64,000 bases of DNA from Streptomyces sp. B21-105 (GCF_036898465.1 NZ_JARUMJ010000001.1:868001-932000); one strand, 5' to 3'; shown: positions 53,298 to 62,233, counted from the first letter of the stretch. Program-made: numbers and translations. The notes: generated by a model from the letters alone, not told the origin.

Positions 53298-53795
53298 ATG
53301 CGCCTTTCGCTGGACCCTCACCGAGACGGCAGCCAGCCCGTGGGAGAGCGCGGGCGGCGAGCGCCCGTCACTGAGGCGCCGGCGCCGACGCGCGATCACG
53401 TGGTGGCCACGTTGGAGACGGTGACGCTGGTGCTGGGCGAGGATTCGCCACTGCCCGACAGCGCTGCCGATGTGGAGGACCTCGTTCGCCTTCTGCGCGG
53501 CCACGTTGCCCAGTTGGGCGCACAGACCGCTCCCGGGATTCCCGCCCTGCTGCGCGCGCAGCGGCTCTGCTCCGACAGCGTCCCCGAGGGCTACATGCCG
53601 AGCCGGGTGTACCTGGTCAGGCTCGCCGAGGCCACCCAGGAGCTGATGGCACACGTGGAACGCGGCGGTCCCGGGCCGATCAGCGTGCAGGGCGGGCGGC
53701 GTTGGCGGAAGCCCACGGTCAACGTGCTGCGCGGGGCCGTCTTCGCCCTCGCCCTGGCCTGCCTGGTCTTCGCCGCTTCGGTGCCGCGGACATGA
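53298..53795 (+). CDS. DUF6415-like protein with C-terminal membrane anchor
   Basis: 165 residues from ATG 53298 with CAGGAG upstream. The helical domain (DHVVATLETVTLVLGED, DVEDLVRLLRGHVAQLG, GYMPSRVYLVRLAEATQELM) matches the Streptomyces DUF6415 pattern. It ends in one hydrophobic segment (VFALALACLVFAASV), so it is probably a tail-anchored membrane protein. It is the first gene of the co-directional run and overlaps the next gene by 4 nt. Confidence 0.65.
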   Translation: MRLSLDPHRDGSQPVGERGRRAPVTEAPAPTRDHVVATLETVTLVLGEDSPLPDSAADVEDLVRLLRGHVAQLGAQTAPGIPALLRAQRLCSDSVPEGYMPSRVYLVRLAEATQELMAHVERGGPGPISVQGGRRWRKPTVNVLRGAVFALALACLVFAASVPRT

Positions 53796-54097
53796 CGGTG
53801 ACCGGCGCCGTCGTCATCGCTTTGATCCTCGGGCCGACGGCCTGGCTGGTGCTTCGCGGCGAGCGGGCGGCCGGCCCTGCACGAGCCGTCGAGGACCTGC
53901 CGCCGCCCGGCAACGGTCCCCCTCACCCCGGTGACCACCGACCTGCCTTCTACCCACCGTTCCCGGCCGCTGCGGCGGCCCCGAAACCACCCCGGACCCG
54001 CGGGGCTCACGGAGATCCACACGATGAAACGGCTTCCGCGCATCGAGCAGTACGGCCTGATCGGCGACATGCAGACCAGCGCCCACGTCTGCGATGA
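53792..54097 (+). CDS. Small membrane protein
   Basis: 101 residues from ATG 53792, overlapping the previous stop (ATGA). An N-terminal transmembrane helix (TVTGAVVIALILGPTAWLVL, about 2-21) precedes a Pro-rich soluble tail. The last 74 nt overlap the GH15 gene in another frame, so the tail beyond about residue 77 may be coincidental. Function unknown. Confidence 0.5.
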   Translation: MTVTGAVVIALILGPTAWLVLRGERAAGPARAVEDLPPPGNGPPHPGDHRPAFYPPFPAAAAAPKPPRTRGAHGDPHDETASAHRAVRPDRRHADQRPRLR

Positions 54098-55868
54098 CGG
54101 TTCGATCGACTGGCTGTGCCTGCCCCGCTTCGACTCGTCGGCCCCGTTCGCGGCCCTGCTCGGTTCGGAGAAGCACGGGGCATGGCGCGTAGCCCCCGCC
54201 GCCGCCTGCCAGGAGGGCGCCGCGGTGAGCGCCGAGCGGCGCTATGTCGGCGAGTCCCTCGTGTTGGAGACGGTGTGGACGACCTCCTCCGGCAGCGTGA
54301 CGGTCACCGACTTCATGCCGCCGCGCAACGGAGCGCCGCAGGTGATCCGGATCGTGGAAGGCACGGCCGGTCAGGTCTCCATGGTGTCCGCGCTGCGCGC
54401 CCGCCCGGGGTACGGCCGCATCAGTCCGTGGGTCCATGAGGTGGGCGGACGCATGGTGGCCGAGGGCGGCGAGGACGCGCTGTGGCTGGACACGGCCACC
54501 GAGCAGCGGGAGAAGGACGGGGCGATCGTGGGTTCCTTCACGGTCGCCGTCGGCGACAGCGTGGCCTTCGTGCTGAGCTGGAGTCCGTCCCACGGCTGCG
54601 CGCCCGAGATCCCTGAGCCCGAGGCGGCGCTGGAGGCGACCCTGGCGTTCTGGGAAGACTGGGCGAGCCAGTGCACCTACACCGGGCCCTACCGCGACGC
54701 TGTCCTCCGCTCGCTCATCACCTTGAAGGCGATGACGTACGCGCCCAGCGGGGGTATCGTCGCCGCGCCGACCACGTCGCTGCCCGAGGAACTCGGCGGC
54801 GAACGGAACTGGGACTACCGCTACACCTGGCTGCGCGACGCCTCCACCACCCTGGCCGCACTGCTCGGGTCCGGCTTCCGCCAGGAGGCCGACTCCTTCC
54901 GCCGGTGGCTCCTGCGGGCGGCGGCCGGCGATCCGGAGAACCTGCAGATCATGTACGGCATCACCGGCCAGCGGGACCTGTCGGAGCGGGAGTTGGGATG
55001 GCTGCCCGGATACGAGAACTCGTCACCGGTCCGGATCGGCAACGGCGCGGCCGACCAGGTGCAGCTCGACGTCTACGGCTACGTGATCGAGACCCTCTAC
55101 CTCGCGCACGCGAGCGGCGTCGCACCGTGCGGGGACACCGCGGTCCTCCACCAGCGGCTCGTTGAACACCTGGCCGAGCGGTGGCAGATGCCCGACGAGG
55201 GGATCTGGGAAGTCCGCGGAGAGCGGCGGCACTTCGTCCACTCCAAGATCATGACCTGGGTGGCCGTCGACCGCACCATCCGCCTGGTCGAGGCCGGCGC
55301 CATGGAAGCCGACCTGTTCGCGCTGATCGAGCTGCGCGAGGCCATCCACCACGACGTGTGCACCCGCGGGTTCGACGCCGAGCGCAACACGTTCACCCAG
55401 TCCTACGGATCGCAGGAGGTTGATGCCGCCCTGCTGCTGATCCCCCGGGTGGGCTTCCTACCGCCGGACGACCCGCGCGTGGTCGGAACGGTGGAAGCGG
55501 TGCGCCGGGATCTGTCCACCCCCGAGGGCTTCGTGCACCGGTACCGGACCGCCGGGAAGCGCACCGGGATCGACGGCCTGACCGGTAACGAGGGGACCTT
55601 CCTCCTCTGCTCGTTCATGATGGTCGACGCGCTCGCCCTGACCGGCCGCCTGGACGAAGCCCACGCCCTGTTCAGCCGACTGCTGGCCCTGCGCACCGAC
55701 CTCGGCCTGCTCGCCGAGGAGTACGACCCCACCACCGGGCGGCAGCTGGGCAACTTCCCGCAGGCGTACAGCCACATCGGGGTCATCGGATCCGCGCTCC
55801 TGCTGCAGCAGTTCGGCGCGGGTGCGCCTGCGGCGGAGGCGGACGTCCTCGTGGCGGCGAGTGCCTGA
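54024..55868 (+). CDS. GH15 family trehalase/glucoamylase-like enzyme
   Basis: 614 residues from ATG 54024 (GGAGA upstream). The N-terminal beta-domain includes IEQYGLIGDMQTSAHVCDDG and DWLCLPRFDS. The (alpha/alpha)6 catalytic part has GGERNWDYRYTWLRDAS (about 257), ELGWLPGYENSSPV, FVHSKIMTWVAVDR and NEGTFLLCSF. These are the actinobacterial GH15 signatures, and family members include mycobacterial trehalase. Expected reaction: hydrolysis of trehalose or a related alpha-glucoside. No signal peptide, so cytoplasmic. Its stop codon overlaps the cvnA start by 1 nt, tying it to the signalling operon. Confidence 0.9.
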   Translation: MKRLPRIEQYGLIGDMQTSAHVCDDGSIDWLCLPRFDSSAPFAALLGSEKHGAWRVAPAAACQEGAAVSAERRYVGESLVLETVWTTSSGSVTVTDFMPPRNGAPQVIRIVEGTAGQVSMVSALRARPGYGRISPWVHEVGGRMVAEGGEDALWLDTATEQREKDGAIVGSFTVAVGDSVAFVLSWSPSHGCAPEIPEPEAALEATLAFWEDWASQCTYTGPYRDAVLRSLITLKAMTYAPSGGIVAAPTTSLPEELGGERNWDYRYTWLRDASTTLAALLGSGFRQEADSFRRWLLRAAAGDPENLQIMYGITGQRDLSERELGWLPGYENSSPVRIGNGAADQVQLDVYGYVIETLYLAHASGVAPCGDTAVLHQRLVEHLAERWQMPDEGIWEVRGERRHFVHSKIMTWVAVDRTIRLVEAGAMEADLFALIELREAIHHDVCTRGFDAERNTFTQSYGSQEVDAALLLIPRVGFLPPDDPRVVGTVEAVRRDLSTPEGFVHRYRTAGKRTGIDGLTGNEGTFLLCSFMMVDALALTGRLDEAHALFSRLLALRTDLGLLAEEYDPTTGRQLGNFPQAYSHIGVIGSALLLQQFGAGAPAAEADVLVAASA

Positions 55869-57328
55869 TGAACACGCTCGCCATCACCACACTCGTCCTG
55901 CTCACCCTCGCGGCCGTCGTCGCCGTGGCAGCGGTCTGGGTCACCCGTCGCCGCTGGCTCGCGGCACGGCAGCAGGCACTTCTCCTGGCCCGCGAGCAGC
56001 AGGCCACCGAGCAGGCTCTGGACCGGCTGGTCCACGAGGTGCTGCCGCAGATCCACAAGGTCGGCGGCCGGGCTGCTCCGCCTGTTCTGTCGCCGGAGCT
56101 GACCGGCACCGCGGTCGGCGAGCGGCTGGAGCTCGCGGTCAAGGCCACCGCCGGCCTCGCCCAGGCCATCGTCCGTGACATCCAGTACGCCGCGCACCAG
56201 GAGATCGAACAGGTCAAAACGCGCGGAGCGGAGGAGCTGCGCCGTGCGCACACCGACGCGCAAGCGCAGATCGCCCGCGTGCAGGCGAACGCCGTGCGGT
56301 CGACCGAGGCCGCGGTGCGCAGCGTGTCTTCGGCGCTGGTGGGAATGGCCGCCCGGACCAGCCGCAGGGTCAGCGAGGGGGTCCGGGCGCACCAGGACGA
56401 CGCCGCCTTCGAGACGCTGACCGGGATCGACCGCACCGTCCAGCAGACGCTGCTGGTCGCGCAGGGCTGGACGGTCCTGGCCGGCGGCAAGCTGACCCGG
56501 CACTGGACCACCACGACCCTGACCGATGTGGTGCGGGCCGCGATGGGCTACGTCGAGGACTACCAGCGCGTGGCACCGCAGGAGCTGCCCCTCGCGGTGA
56601 AGACCCGTGTCGTCGGGCCCGTAGTGCACACCCTCGCCCTCCTGCTGGACAACGCGCTGCGGTTCTCCCCGCCGCAGTCCCGCGTCCACGTCTCCTTCGA
56701 GCAGGGCCACCACGGGGTCACCGTCATCGTGGACGACAGCGGCCTGCAGATGACGCCGGAGCAGCTCGACGAGGCACGGGACGTCCTCACCGGCCAGCGC
56801 ACCGACGACATCACGCAGCTCGGCGCCCTGCCCAAAACCGGTTTCCGGGTCGCCGCCGCTCTCGCTCGCGCCTACGGCTTCCGGGTCGACGTCCAGGCCC
56901 CCAACGCGCTGCTGGGCACCCGCGCGCTCCTCACCCTGCCCCAGGACCTCCTCACCACCGTGGCCGAGGCCGCACCCGCACCCGCGCTGTCGGCGGACAG
57001 CGTCCCGCAAGGCGCGCTCGCCCCCGTCCCGGAGAGCCGCCTGGCACTGGCCCCGCCCGCGCGAGGACCGCAGCCCGTCGCCGTACCGGCACACCCGCCG
57101 GCAGAGGAGCGCCTCGATGCGCCGGCCGCTGCCGGGACGACGGCCAGCGGGCTGACGCGGCGCAACCGGCGCGGCACCCCGGCACCTGCTCCAGCCCGCC
57201 GCCCGGCCAATGCGGAGCCGGGACGCGCGAGCGTGATCGCCTCCTGGGCCCGCGGCACCCAGGCGGCACGCGCCGAACTTGACGCCGCCCCCTCCCTGAC
57301 CCCTGACGAGCAAGGACACGAGGCATGA
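55868..57328 (+). CDS. cvnA: Conservon kinase-like CvnA, short form (second conservon)
   Basis: 486 residues. One N-terminal transmembrane helix (about 5-25) is followed directly by a cytoplasmic coiled-coil-like stretch (about 30-190, rich in Ala/Gln/Glu/Arg). A HATPase region follows with N-box LLLDNALRFSPPQSRV (about 259), DDSGLQMTP and TGFRVAAALARAYG, then a Pro/Ala-rich tail. Unlike the first conservon's CvnA it has no extracytoplasmic sensor domain and no H-box. The input may therefore come from a partner protein. Start and stop overlap the neighbouring genes. Confidence 0.85.
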   Translation: MNTLAITTLVLLTLAAVVAVAAVWVTRRRWLAARQQALLLAREQQATEQALDRLVHEVLPQIHKVGGRAAPPVLSPELTGTAVGERLELAVKATAGLAQAIVRDIQYAAHQEIEQVKTRGAEELRRAHTDAQAQIARVQANAVRSTEAAVRSVSSALVGMAARTSRRVSEGVRAHQDDAAFETLTGIDRTVQQTLLVAQGWTVLAGGKLTRHWTTTTLTDVVRAAMGYVEDYQRVAPQELPLAVKTRVVGPVVHTLALLLDNALRFSPPQSRVHVSFEQGHHGVTVIVDDSGLQMTPEQLDEARDVLTGQRTDDITQLGALPKTGFRVAAALARAYGFRVDVQAPNALLGTRALLTLPQDLLTTVAEAAPAPALSADSVPQGALAPVPESRLALAPPARGPQPVAVPAHPPAEERLDAPAAAGTTASGLTRRNRRGTPAPAPARRPANAEPGRASVIASWARGTQAARAELDAAPSLTPDEQGHEA

Positions 57329-57735
57329 GCGAGAAGAACATCGGCTGGTTCCTGGAGCGCCTGGAGGAGACCGACGGCGTGGAGTACGCCGTGCTCGTCG
57401 CGGCCGACGGCATGAGCCCGGACTACACGCCCCGCCTCCCGCAGGAGCAGGCGGAGAAGATCGCCGCCATCACCTCGACGCTGTGGGCGGCGTCACGGGC
57501 CTACGACCACGAGACCGGCGGCGGGGGCGTGCGCCAGTTCGTCATGGAGTCGGTCGACCACATCTCCCTGCTCGTCCCGGCCGGGGAGAACACGATGCTC
57601 GCCGTCCGCACCAGCAGCCCCAACGTCGACGTCGGCGTGATCAGCGAGGCCGCCCTGCGGCTGGCGGGAAGCGTCGGCGATCATCTGGGCGTCAAGACCC
57701 GGGTGACCAGCGGCGTGGAAGCACCGCCGGCATGA
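57325..57735 (+). CDS. cvnB: Conservon roadblock/LC7 protein CvnB (second conservon)
   Basis: 136 residues. Roadblock/LC7 fold: NIGWFLERLEETDGVEYAVL, ADGMSPDYT, EKIAAITSTLWAASRAYD, VRQFVMESVDHISLLVPAGE and TMLAVRTSSP. Overlaps cvnA (ATGA) and cvnC (ATGA). It should regulate the CvnD GTPase. Confidence 0.93.
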   Translation: MSEKNIGWFLERLEETDGVEYAVLVAADGMSPDYTPRLPQEQAEKIAAITSTLWAASRAYDHETGGGGVRQFVMESVDHISLLVPAGENTMLAVRTSSPNVDVGVISEAALRLAGSVGDHLGVKTRVTSGVEAPPA

Positions 57736-58088
57736 GCAGGCCGCGGCAGGATCCCGACCTGGTCAGGCCCTACGTCCGCACGGGCGGACGTACCCGCCCC
57801 AGCACGGACGTGCGTCTGGAGAGCGTGGTCTTCGCCGCGACCGGCACACACCCCGGACTTAATGCCGACGGACGCCGCCTGCTGGCTCTGTTCGCCGGCT
57901 CCCGCGGCGGCGGTCTGGCCGTCGCCGAGATCGCCTCCGAACTCGCTCTGCCGCCCTCGACCACCCGCATCCTCGTCGCCGACCTCATCGGACTCGGGCT
58001 GATGACCCTCGCCCAGGCCCACGACGCCGAACGCCCTCCCGCCTCACTGATCGAAAGGGTCCTTCATGGCCTCCGCGCTCACGCCTGA
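57732..58088 (+). CDS. cvnC: Conservon DUF742 protein CvnC (second conservon)
   Basis: 118 residues. DUF742 markers are DPDLVRPYVRTGGRTRPSTD, LALFAGSRGGGLAVAEIASE, LPPSTTRILVADLIGLGLMT and a final LIERVLHGLRAHA. Shorter than its paralogue in the first conservon. It overlaps cvnD by 23 nt. Confidence 0.92.
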   Translation: MSRPRQDPDLVRPYVRTGGRTRPSTDVRLESVVFAATGTHPGLNADGRRLLALFAGSRGGGLAVAEIASELALPPSTTRILVADLIGLGLMTLAQAHDAERPPASLIERVLHGLRAHA

Positions 58089-58656
58089 CCGGTTCGTCGC
58101 GCCGACGGTGACGGCGACCGCGAAGATCGTGGTCGCCGGAGCCTTCGGCGTGGGCAAGACCACGTTCGTCGGCAGCGTCTCCGAAGTGCCGCCCGTGCAC
58201 ATGGAAGAGACCATCACCCGGGCCAGCGCTCTGGTCGACGACCTGGCCCGCACGCCGGAGAAGTCCACCACCACCGTCGGCGTCGACTTCGGGCGCAAGC
58301 ACCTCGGCGACGACCTGGTGCTGTACCTGTTCGGCACCCCGGGCCAGGCCCGGTTCCGGTTCCTGTGGGAGGAGCTGATCGTCGGCGCCCTCGGCGCCCT
58401 GGTCCTGGTCGACCCCCGCGACCTCGATGCCTCCCACGAGATCCTCACCCTCCTCGAAGAGGCCGAAGTGGCGTACGCGGTCGCGGTCAACCAGTTCGAC
58501 GGCGCACCCCTCTACCCGCTCGCCGAGATCCACGAGGCGCTCGTCCTGGAGGGAAACACCCCGCTGAGCGTGTGCGACGCCCGCGAGCGGGCGTCGTGCA
58601 TGCAGGCCCTGATCCAGCTCACCGAATACCTCGCACGTCTGGAGCCCCGACCGTGA
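58066..58656 (+). CDS. cvnD: Conservon GTP-binding protein CvnD (second conservon)
   Basis: 196 residues. P-loop GAFGVGKTT (about 25-33), TTTVGVDFGR, G3-like LFGTPGQARFRFLWEEL and VAVNQFDGAP as the diverged G4. Overlaps cvnC upstream and the P450 gene downstream (GTGA), so all five genes are likely translated together. It is probably the switch that connects CvnA-C to the P450s. Confidence 0.93.
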   Translation: MASALTPDRFVAPTVTATAKIVVAGAFGVGKTTFVGSVSEVPPVHMEETITRASALVDDLARTPEKSTTTVGVDFGRKHLGDDLVLYLFGTPGQARFRFLWEELIVGALGALVLVDPRDLDASHEILTLLEEAEVAYAVAVNQFDGAPLYPLAEIHEALVLEGNTPLSVCDARERASCMQALIQLTEYLARLEPRP

Positions 58657-59831
58657 GCACCGCGCCCCTTCGCATCTCCCTGTACGAGCCGGACTTCGCC
58701 CAAGACCCGCACGCCTTCTACCGGCGTATGCGCGAGCAGTTCGGTCCCCTGGTCCCGGTGGACCTGGCGCCCGGCGTGCCCGCCACGCTGGTCGTCGGCT
58801 ATGAGGCGGCCCGCCGTATCCTCGGCGACCCGCAGCGCTTCCCTGCCGACCCGCGCCGGTGGCAGACCACCGTCCCGGACGCCTGCCCCATCCGGCCGAT
58901 GATGGAGTACCGGCCCAACGCGCTGCGCTCCGCCGGCGCCGAGCACGCCCGCTACCGGGCCGCGAACACCGCCGCGTTGCAGGCCGTCGACCAGCACGCG
59001 CTGCGCGATCACGTCGAGGAGGTCGCTGCCCAGACCATCAGCGTCTTCGCTGCCGAGGGGAAGGCCGACCTGCTGGCCCAGTACGCCTGGCCGCTCGCCT
59101 TCAACACGCTCAGCCACCTGCTCGGCTGCCCCGACGAGGTCGGGCGACGGATCGCGGACGGCATGTCCAAGATCTTCGACGGGGTCAACGCCTCCATCGG
59201 CAACCAGATCCTCGCCCAAGCCGTCACCGACCTCGTCTCCCGGCGCCGGGCGCATCCCGGCGACGACGTGACCAGCAGGCTCCTCGTCCACGTCGCGCGG
59301 CTGAACGACATGGAGATGGGCCAGCAGCTCATCACCCTCTACGGCGCGGGCATCGAACCGCTGACCAACCTGATCACCAACACCCTCCTGGAGATGCTCA
59401 CCAACCCGGATTTCTCCGGGGACCTGCACGCCGGCGACGCCTCCGTCCGCGAAGCCCTGGACACGGTGCTGTACCGCGACCCCCCGCTCGCGAACTTCTC
59501 CATGAGCTACCCGCCCCGGCCTGCCGACGTCGGCGGCTACCTGCTCCCGGCCGACGAGCCGGTGGTCATCAGCTACGCCGCCTGCAACAACGACCCCGAT
59601 CTCGGCGGGCGCACGCCGCTGGGCAACCGCGCCCACCTCGCCTGGGGCGCTGGCCCGCACAGCTGCCCGGCCAGCTCTCACGCCTACCTCATCGCCGAGG
59701 CCGCCATCCTCCACATCCTCGACGCCCTGCCCGAAATGGACCTCGCCACCCGCCGCGAGGACCTCACCTGGCGCCCCGGCCCCTTCCACCGGTCCCTGGT
59801 GACCCTCCCGGTCACCTTCCCCACCAGCTGA
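58653..59831 (+). CDS. CYP157-like cytochrome P450 lacking ExxR
   Basis: 392 residues from GTG 58653. P450 features include the heme-ligand loop AHLAWGAGPHSCPASSHAYL (Cys retained) and an I-helix LYGAGIEPLTNLI in which the usual AGxxT is spread apart. The K-helix region reads REALDTVLYRDPPLANFSMS: where nearly all P450s have ExxR this protein has none. The same loss is known for the Streptomyces CYP157 family, which sits in conservons beside CYP154 enzymes (established knowledge). Catalysis, if any, or a structural/regulatory role remains open. Confidence 0.88.
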   Translation: MSTAPLRISLYEPDFAQDPHAFYRRMREQFGPLVPVDLAPGVPATLVVGYEAARRILGDPQRFPADPRRWQTTVPDACPIRPMMEYRPNALRSAGAEHARYRAANTAALQAVDQHALRDHVEEVAAQTISVFAAEGKADLLAQYAWPLAFNTLSHLLGCPDEVGRRIADGMSKIFDGVNASIGNQILAQAVTDLVSRRRAHPGDDVTSRLLVHVARLNDMEMGQQLITLYGAGIEPLTNLITNTLLEMLTNPDFSGDLHAGDASVREALDTVLYRDPPLANFSMSYPPRPADVGGYLLPADEPVVISYAACNNDPDLGGRTPLGNRAHLAWGAGPHSCPASSHAYLIAEAAILHILDALPEMDLATRREDLTWRPGPFHRSLVTLPVTFPTS

Positions 59832-59844
59832 AAGAGACCCCGAC

Positions 59845-61077
59845 GTGCCCGAACAGCAGATACTCGTCCTCGACCCCACCGGCAGCGACCCGGACGCCGA
59901 ACACCAGGCCCTGCGCGAGCGCGGCCCCGCCACCCTCGTGGACATCCTCGGCGTGCGCGCCTGGTCCGTCTCCGACCCGGCTCTCCTGAAGGAACTGCTC
60001 ACCAGTAAGGACGTCTCCAAGGACGGCCGCGCCCACTGGCCGGCCTTCGCCGAGACCGTCCCCACCTGGCCGCTGGCCCTGTGGGTCGCGGTGGAGAACA
60101 TGTTCACCGCCTACGGCGCCAACCACAGCCGCCTGCGCCGCATGGTCGCCCCCGCCCTCTCCGCCCGCCGCACCGCCGCCCTCCAGACGGGCATCGAGAC
60201 CCTGGTCACCGGGCTGCTCGACGACCTCGACGCCCTCCCGGCCGGGGAAAGTTCCGACCTGCGCGAGCACCTCGCCTACCCGCTGCCGATCGCCGTCATC
60301 GGACAGCTCATGGGCGTCCCCGCCGACCAGCGCGCCGAGTTCCGCACCGTGGTCGACAACGTCTTCGCCACCCACCTCACCGCCGAGGAACAGGCGGCCA
60401 ACACCGCCGCCCTCTACGGCCTGCTGGACGCCCTCATCGCCACCAAGCGGACCAGGCCCGACGAGGACACGACCTCGCTGCTGATCGCCACCCGCGACGA
60501 GGAAGGCGACGGTTCCGCCCTCAGCGACGCCGAACTGCGCGACACGCTCCTGCTGATGATCAGCGCCGGGTACGAGACCACTGTCAACGTCATCGACCAG
60601 GCCCTCACCACCCTGCTGTCCGACCCGGAGCAGCTCGCCCACGTCCGGGACGGACGGTGCACCTGGCAGGACATCGTCGAGGAGACCCTGCGGCACGAGC
60701 CCGCGGTCAAGCACCTGCCCCTGCGCTACGCCCTCACCGACATCCCGCTCCCCGACGGGCAGACCATCCGGTCCGGCGACGCCGTCCTCGCCTCCTACGC
60801 CGCCGCCAACCGACACCCCGGCCTGCACCAGGACGCCGACCAGTTCGACGCCACCCGGATCAGCAAGGAGCACCTCGCCTTCGGGCACGGCGTCCACTTC
60901 TGCCTCGGTGCCCCGCTGGCCCGCCTCGAAGTCGCCACGGCACTGCGCCTGTTCTTCGAGCGCTTCCCCGACGCCCAGCTCGCCACCAAGCGCGAAGACC
61001 TGCAGCGCCTACCGAGCCTCATCAGCAACGGACACACCAGCGTCCCCGTCCTGCTGCGCCCCACGACGACCGACTGA
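59845..61077 (+). CDS. Cytochrome P450, CYP154-like, canonical
   Basis: 410 residues, ATG 59845, 13 nt after the first P450. All motifs are intact: I-helix ISAGYETTVNVI, K-helix ETLR (within VEETLRHEPAV) and heme loop FGHGVHFCLGAPLARLE. It matches CYP154-type enzymes that accompany CYP157 in conservons; members oxidise steroids, fatty acids or aromatic substrates in vitro. Electron donors are not encoded nearby. Physiological substrate unknown. Confidence 0.92.
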   Translation: MPEQQILVLDPTGSDPDAEHQALRERGPATLVDILGVRAWSVSDPALLKELLTSKDVSKDGRAHWPAFAETVPTWPLALWVAVENMFTAYGANHSRLRRMVAPALSARRTAALQTGIETLVTGLLDDLDALPAGESSDLREHLAYPLPIAVIGQLMGVPADQRAEFRTVVDNVFATHLTAEEQAANTAALYGLLDALIATKRTRPDEDTTSLLIATRDEEGDGSALSDAELRDTLLLMISAGYETTVNVIDQALTTLLSDPEQLAHVRDGRCTWQDIVEETLRHEPAVKHLPLRYALTDIPLPDGQTIRSGDAVLASYAAANRHPGLHQDADQFDATRISKEHLAFGHGVHFCLGAPLARLEVATALRLFFERFPDAQLATKREDLQRLPSLISNGHTSVPVLLRPTTTD

Positions 61078-61103
61078 CCGGCCCTCAACGAGGAATCCTT
61101 GCC

Positions 61104-61586
61104 ATGACCGCCCTCGCCCCAACACAGCCCCTCACCCCGTCCGAACAGCGCATCGCCCAGCACGTGATCAAGGGCCTGGACGCTCGCGAGATCGCAGCCG
61201 CCACCCAGCTCAAGCCGAACACCGTGCACTCCACGCTGCGCACCGTGCGATGGAAGCTGGCCTGTCCCGAACGCTGCTCCCTCGCCGTCGTCGCCCACCG
61301 TCTTCTCGACTCCGGCCAGGTCACCGCCCCGACACCGCCACGCCCCGCTCCGGATCTCAGCCCCGAGCAGATCAGCCTGCTCAAGGCCGCCGCCGAACAC
61401 ACCCTGCCCCGCGACATCGCCCTCGCCGCCGGCCTCGCCCCGGCCGACCTACGCGACGCACTCGACCAACTCCACGCCGCCACAGGAGCACAGGACACCA
61501 CCGAACTGGTGGTCCTGGCGCACAGCTGGCAGCTGCTACCGGCCGAGCAAGCCGCCCACGCGACGCGAAGCGGGGCAACCCAGTGA
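61104..61586 (+). CDS. Protein with two tandem LuxR/sigma4-like HTH units
   Basis: 160 residues, ATG 61104 after GAGGAA. The first unit (LTPSEQRIAQHVIKGLDARE, IAAATQLKPNTVHSTLRTVR, then WKLACPERCSLAVVAHRLLD) is a LuxR-type HTH. A second, diverged copy starts near residue 82 (LSPEQISLLKAAAEHTLPRD, IALAAGLAPADLRDALDQLH). No receiver or sensor domain is present. It may be a stand-alone DNA-binding regulator of this operon. The stop overlaps the next start (GTGA). Confidence 0.75.
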   Translation: MTALAPTQPLTPSEQRIAQHVIKGLDAREIAAATQLKPNTVHSTLRTVRWKLACPERCSLAVVAHRLLDSGQVTAPTPPRPAPDLSPEQISLLKAAAEHTLPRDIALAAGLAPADLRDALDQLHAATGAQDTTELVVLAHSWQLLPAEQAAHATRSGATQ

Positions 61587-62233
61587 CCCGCCCCACGACC
61601 CCCACGGCCAGCGAGGACCGGTCCGTCCCCGTCTCGTTCACGCAGACGCCGCCGGCCGCCATCTACGAGATGCGCATGCTGAGCACCGCGGCCGAGCGCG
61701 AGGAAGCCGCCGCCCTCGTCCAGGACCGCCAGCGCTGGCTCACCCTGCACAGCCTGCCCGTACCCGCCCGGGCCGACATCCCCGCGCAGTTCCGCGAGGC
61801 GCAGACCATGCCCGCCGGACTGTTCGAGGACGGGAGGCTGCTGGCCTGCATGATCCCCGAGCACGACCCCGACCTCGGATGGGCTCAGGGGCCGTGCCTC
61901 TTCCTCCACAGCGTCCACACCCTGCCCGGCCAGTCCGACGACATCACCCGCCTGATCACCCTGTGGGCGTCCGACTTCGCCGCCCGACTCGACCTCCCTG
62001 TCGTACGGGCCGAGACCCTGGCCCGCCACGCCCTCGAAGCCGAACCCCTCGCTGCCCTCCTGCGTCGGCTCACCGACACCGGCTGGGACGTGTGCGGATC
62101 CGGCTCCGGACGCGACGGTGATCGAGTTGCCCGCCTCGAACTCCCCGCCGAGCCCCGTCCCGGGCTCAGCGCGCTGATCAGCTGCCAGGTCCACGCGCCT
62201 CAGCAGGCCCCGGATGCTCGGAGCAACGCGTGA
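61583..62233 (+). CDS. GNAT acetyltransferase-like protein
   Basis: 216 residues from GTG 61583. The middle resembles a GNAT fold: YEMRMLSTAAEREEAAALVQ, GLFEDGRLLACMIPE, GPCLFLHSVHTLPGQ as strand 4/motif A region, then a helix (ITRLITLWASDFAARLDLPV). The canonical Q/RxxGxG/A loop is not obvious, so CoA binding is uncertain. Overlaps both neighbours (GTGA each side), hence part of the operon. Confidence 0.55.
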   Translation: MTRPTTPTASEDRSVPVSFTQTPPAAIYEMRMLSTAAEREEAAALVQDRQRWLTLHSLPVPARADIPAQFREAQTMPAGLFEDGRLLACMIPEHDPDLGWAQGPCLFLHSVHTLPGQSDDITRLITLWASDFAARLDLPVVRAETLARHALEAEPLAALLRRLTDTGWDVCGSGSGRDGDRVARLELPAEPRPGLSALISCQVHAPQQAPDARSNA

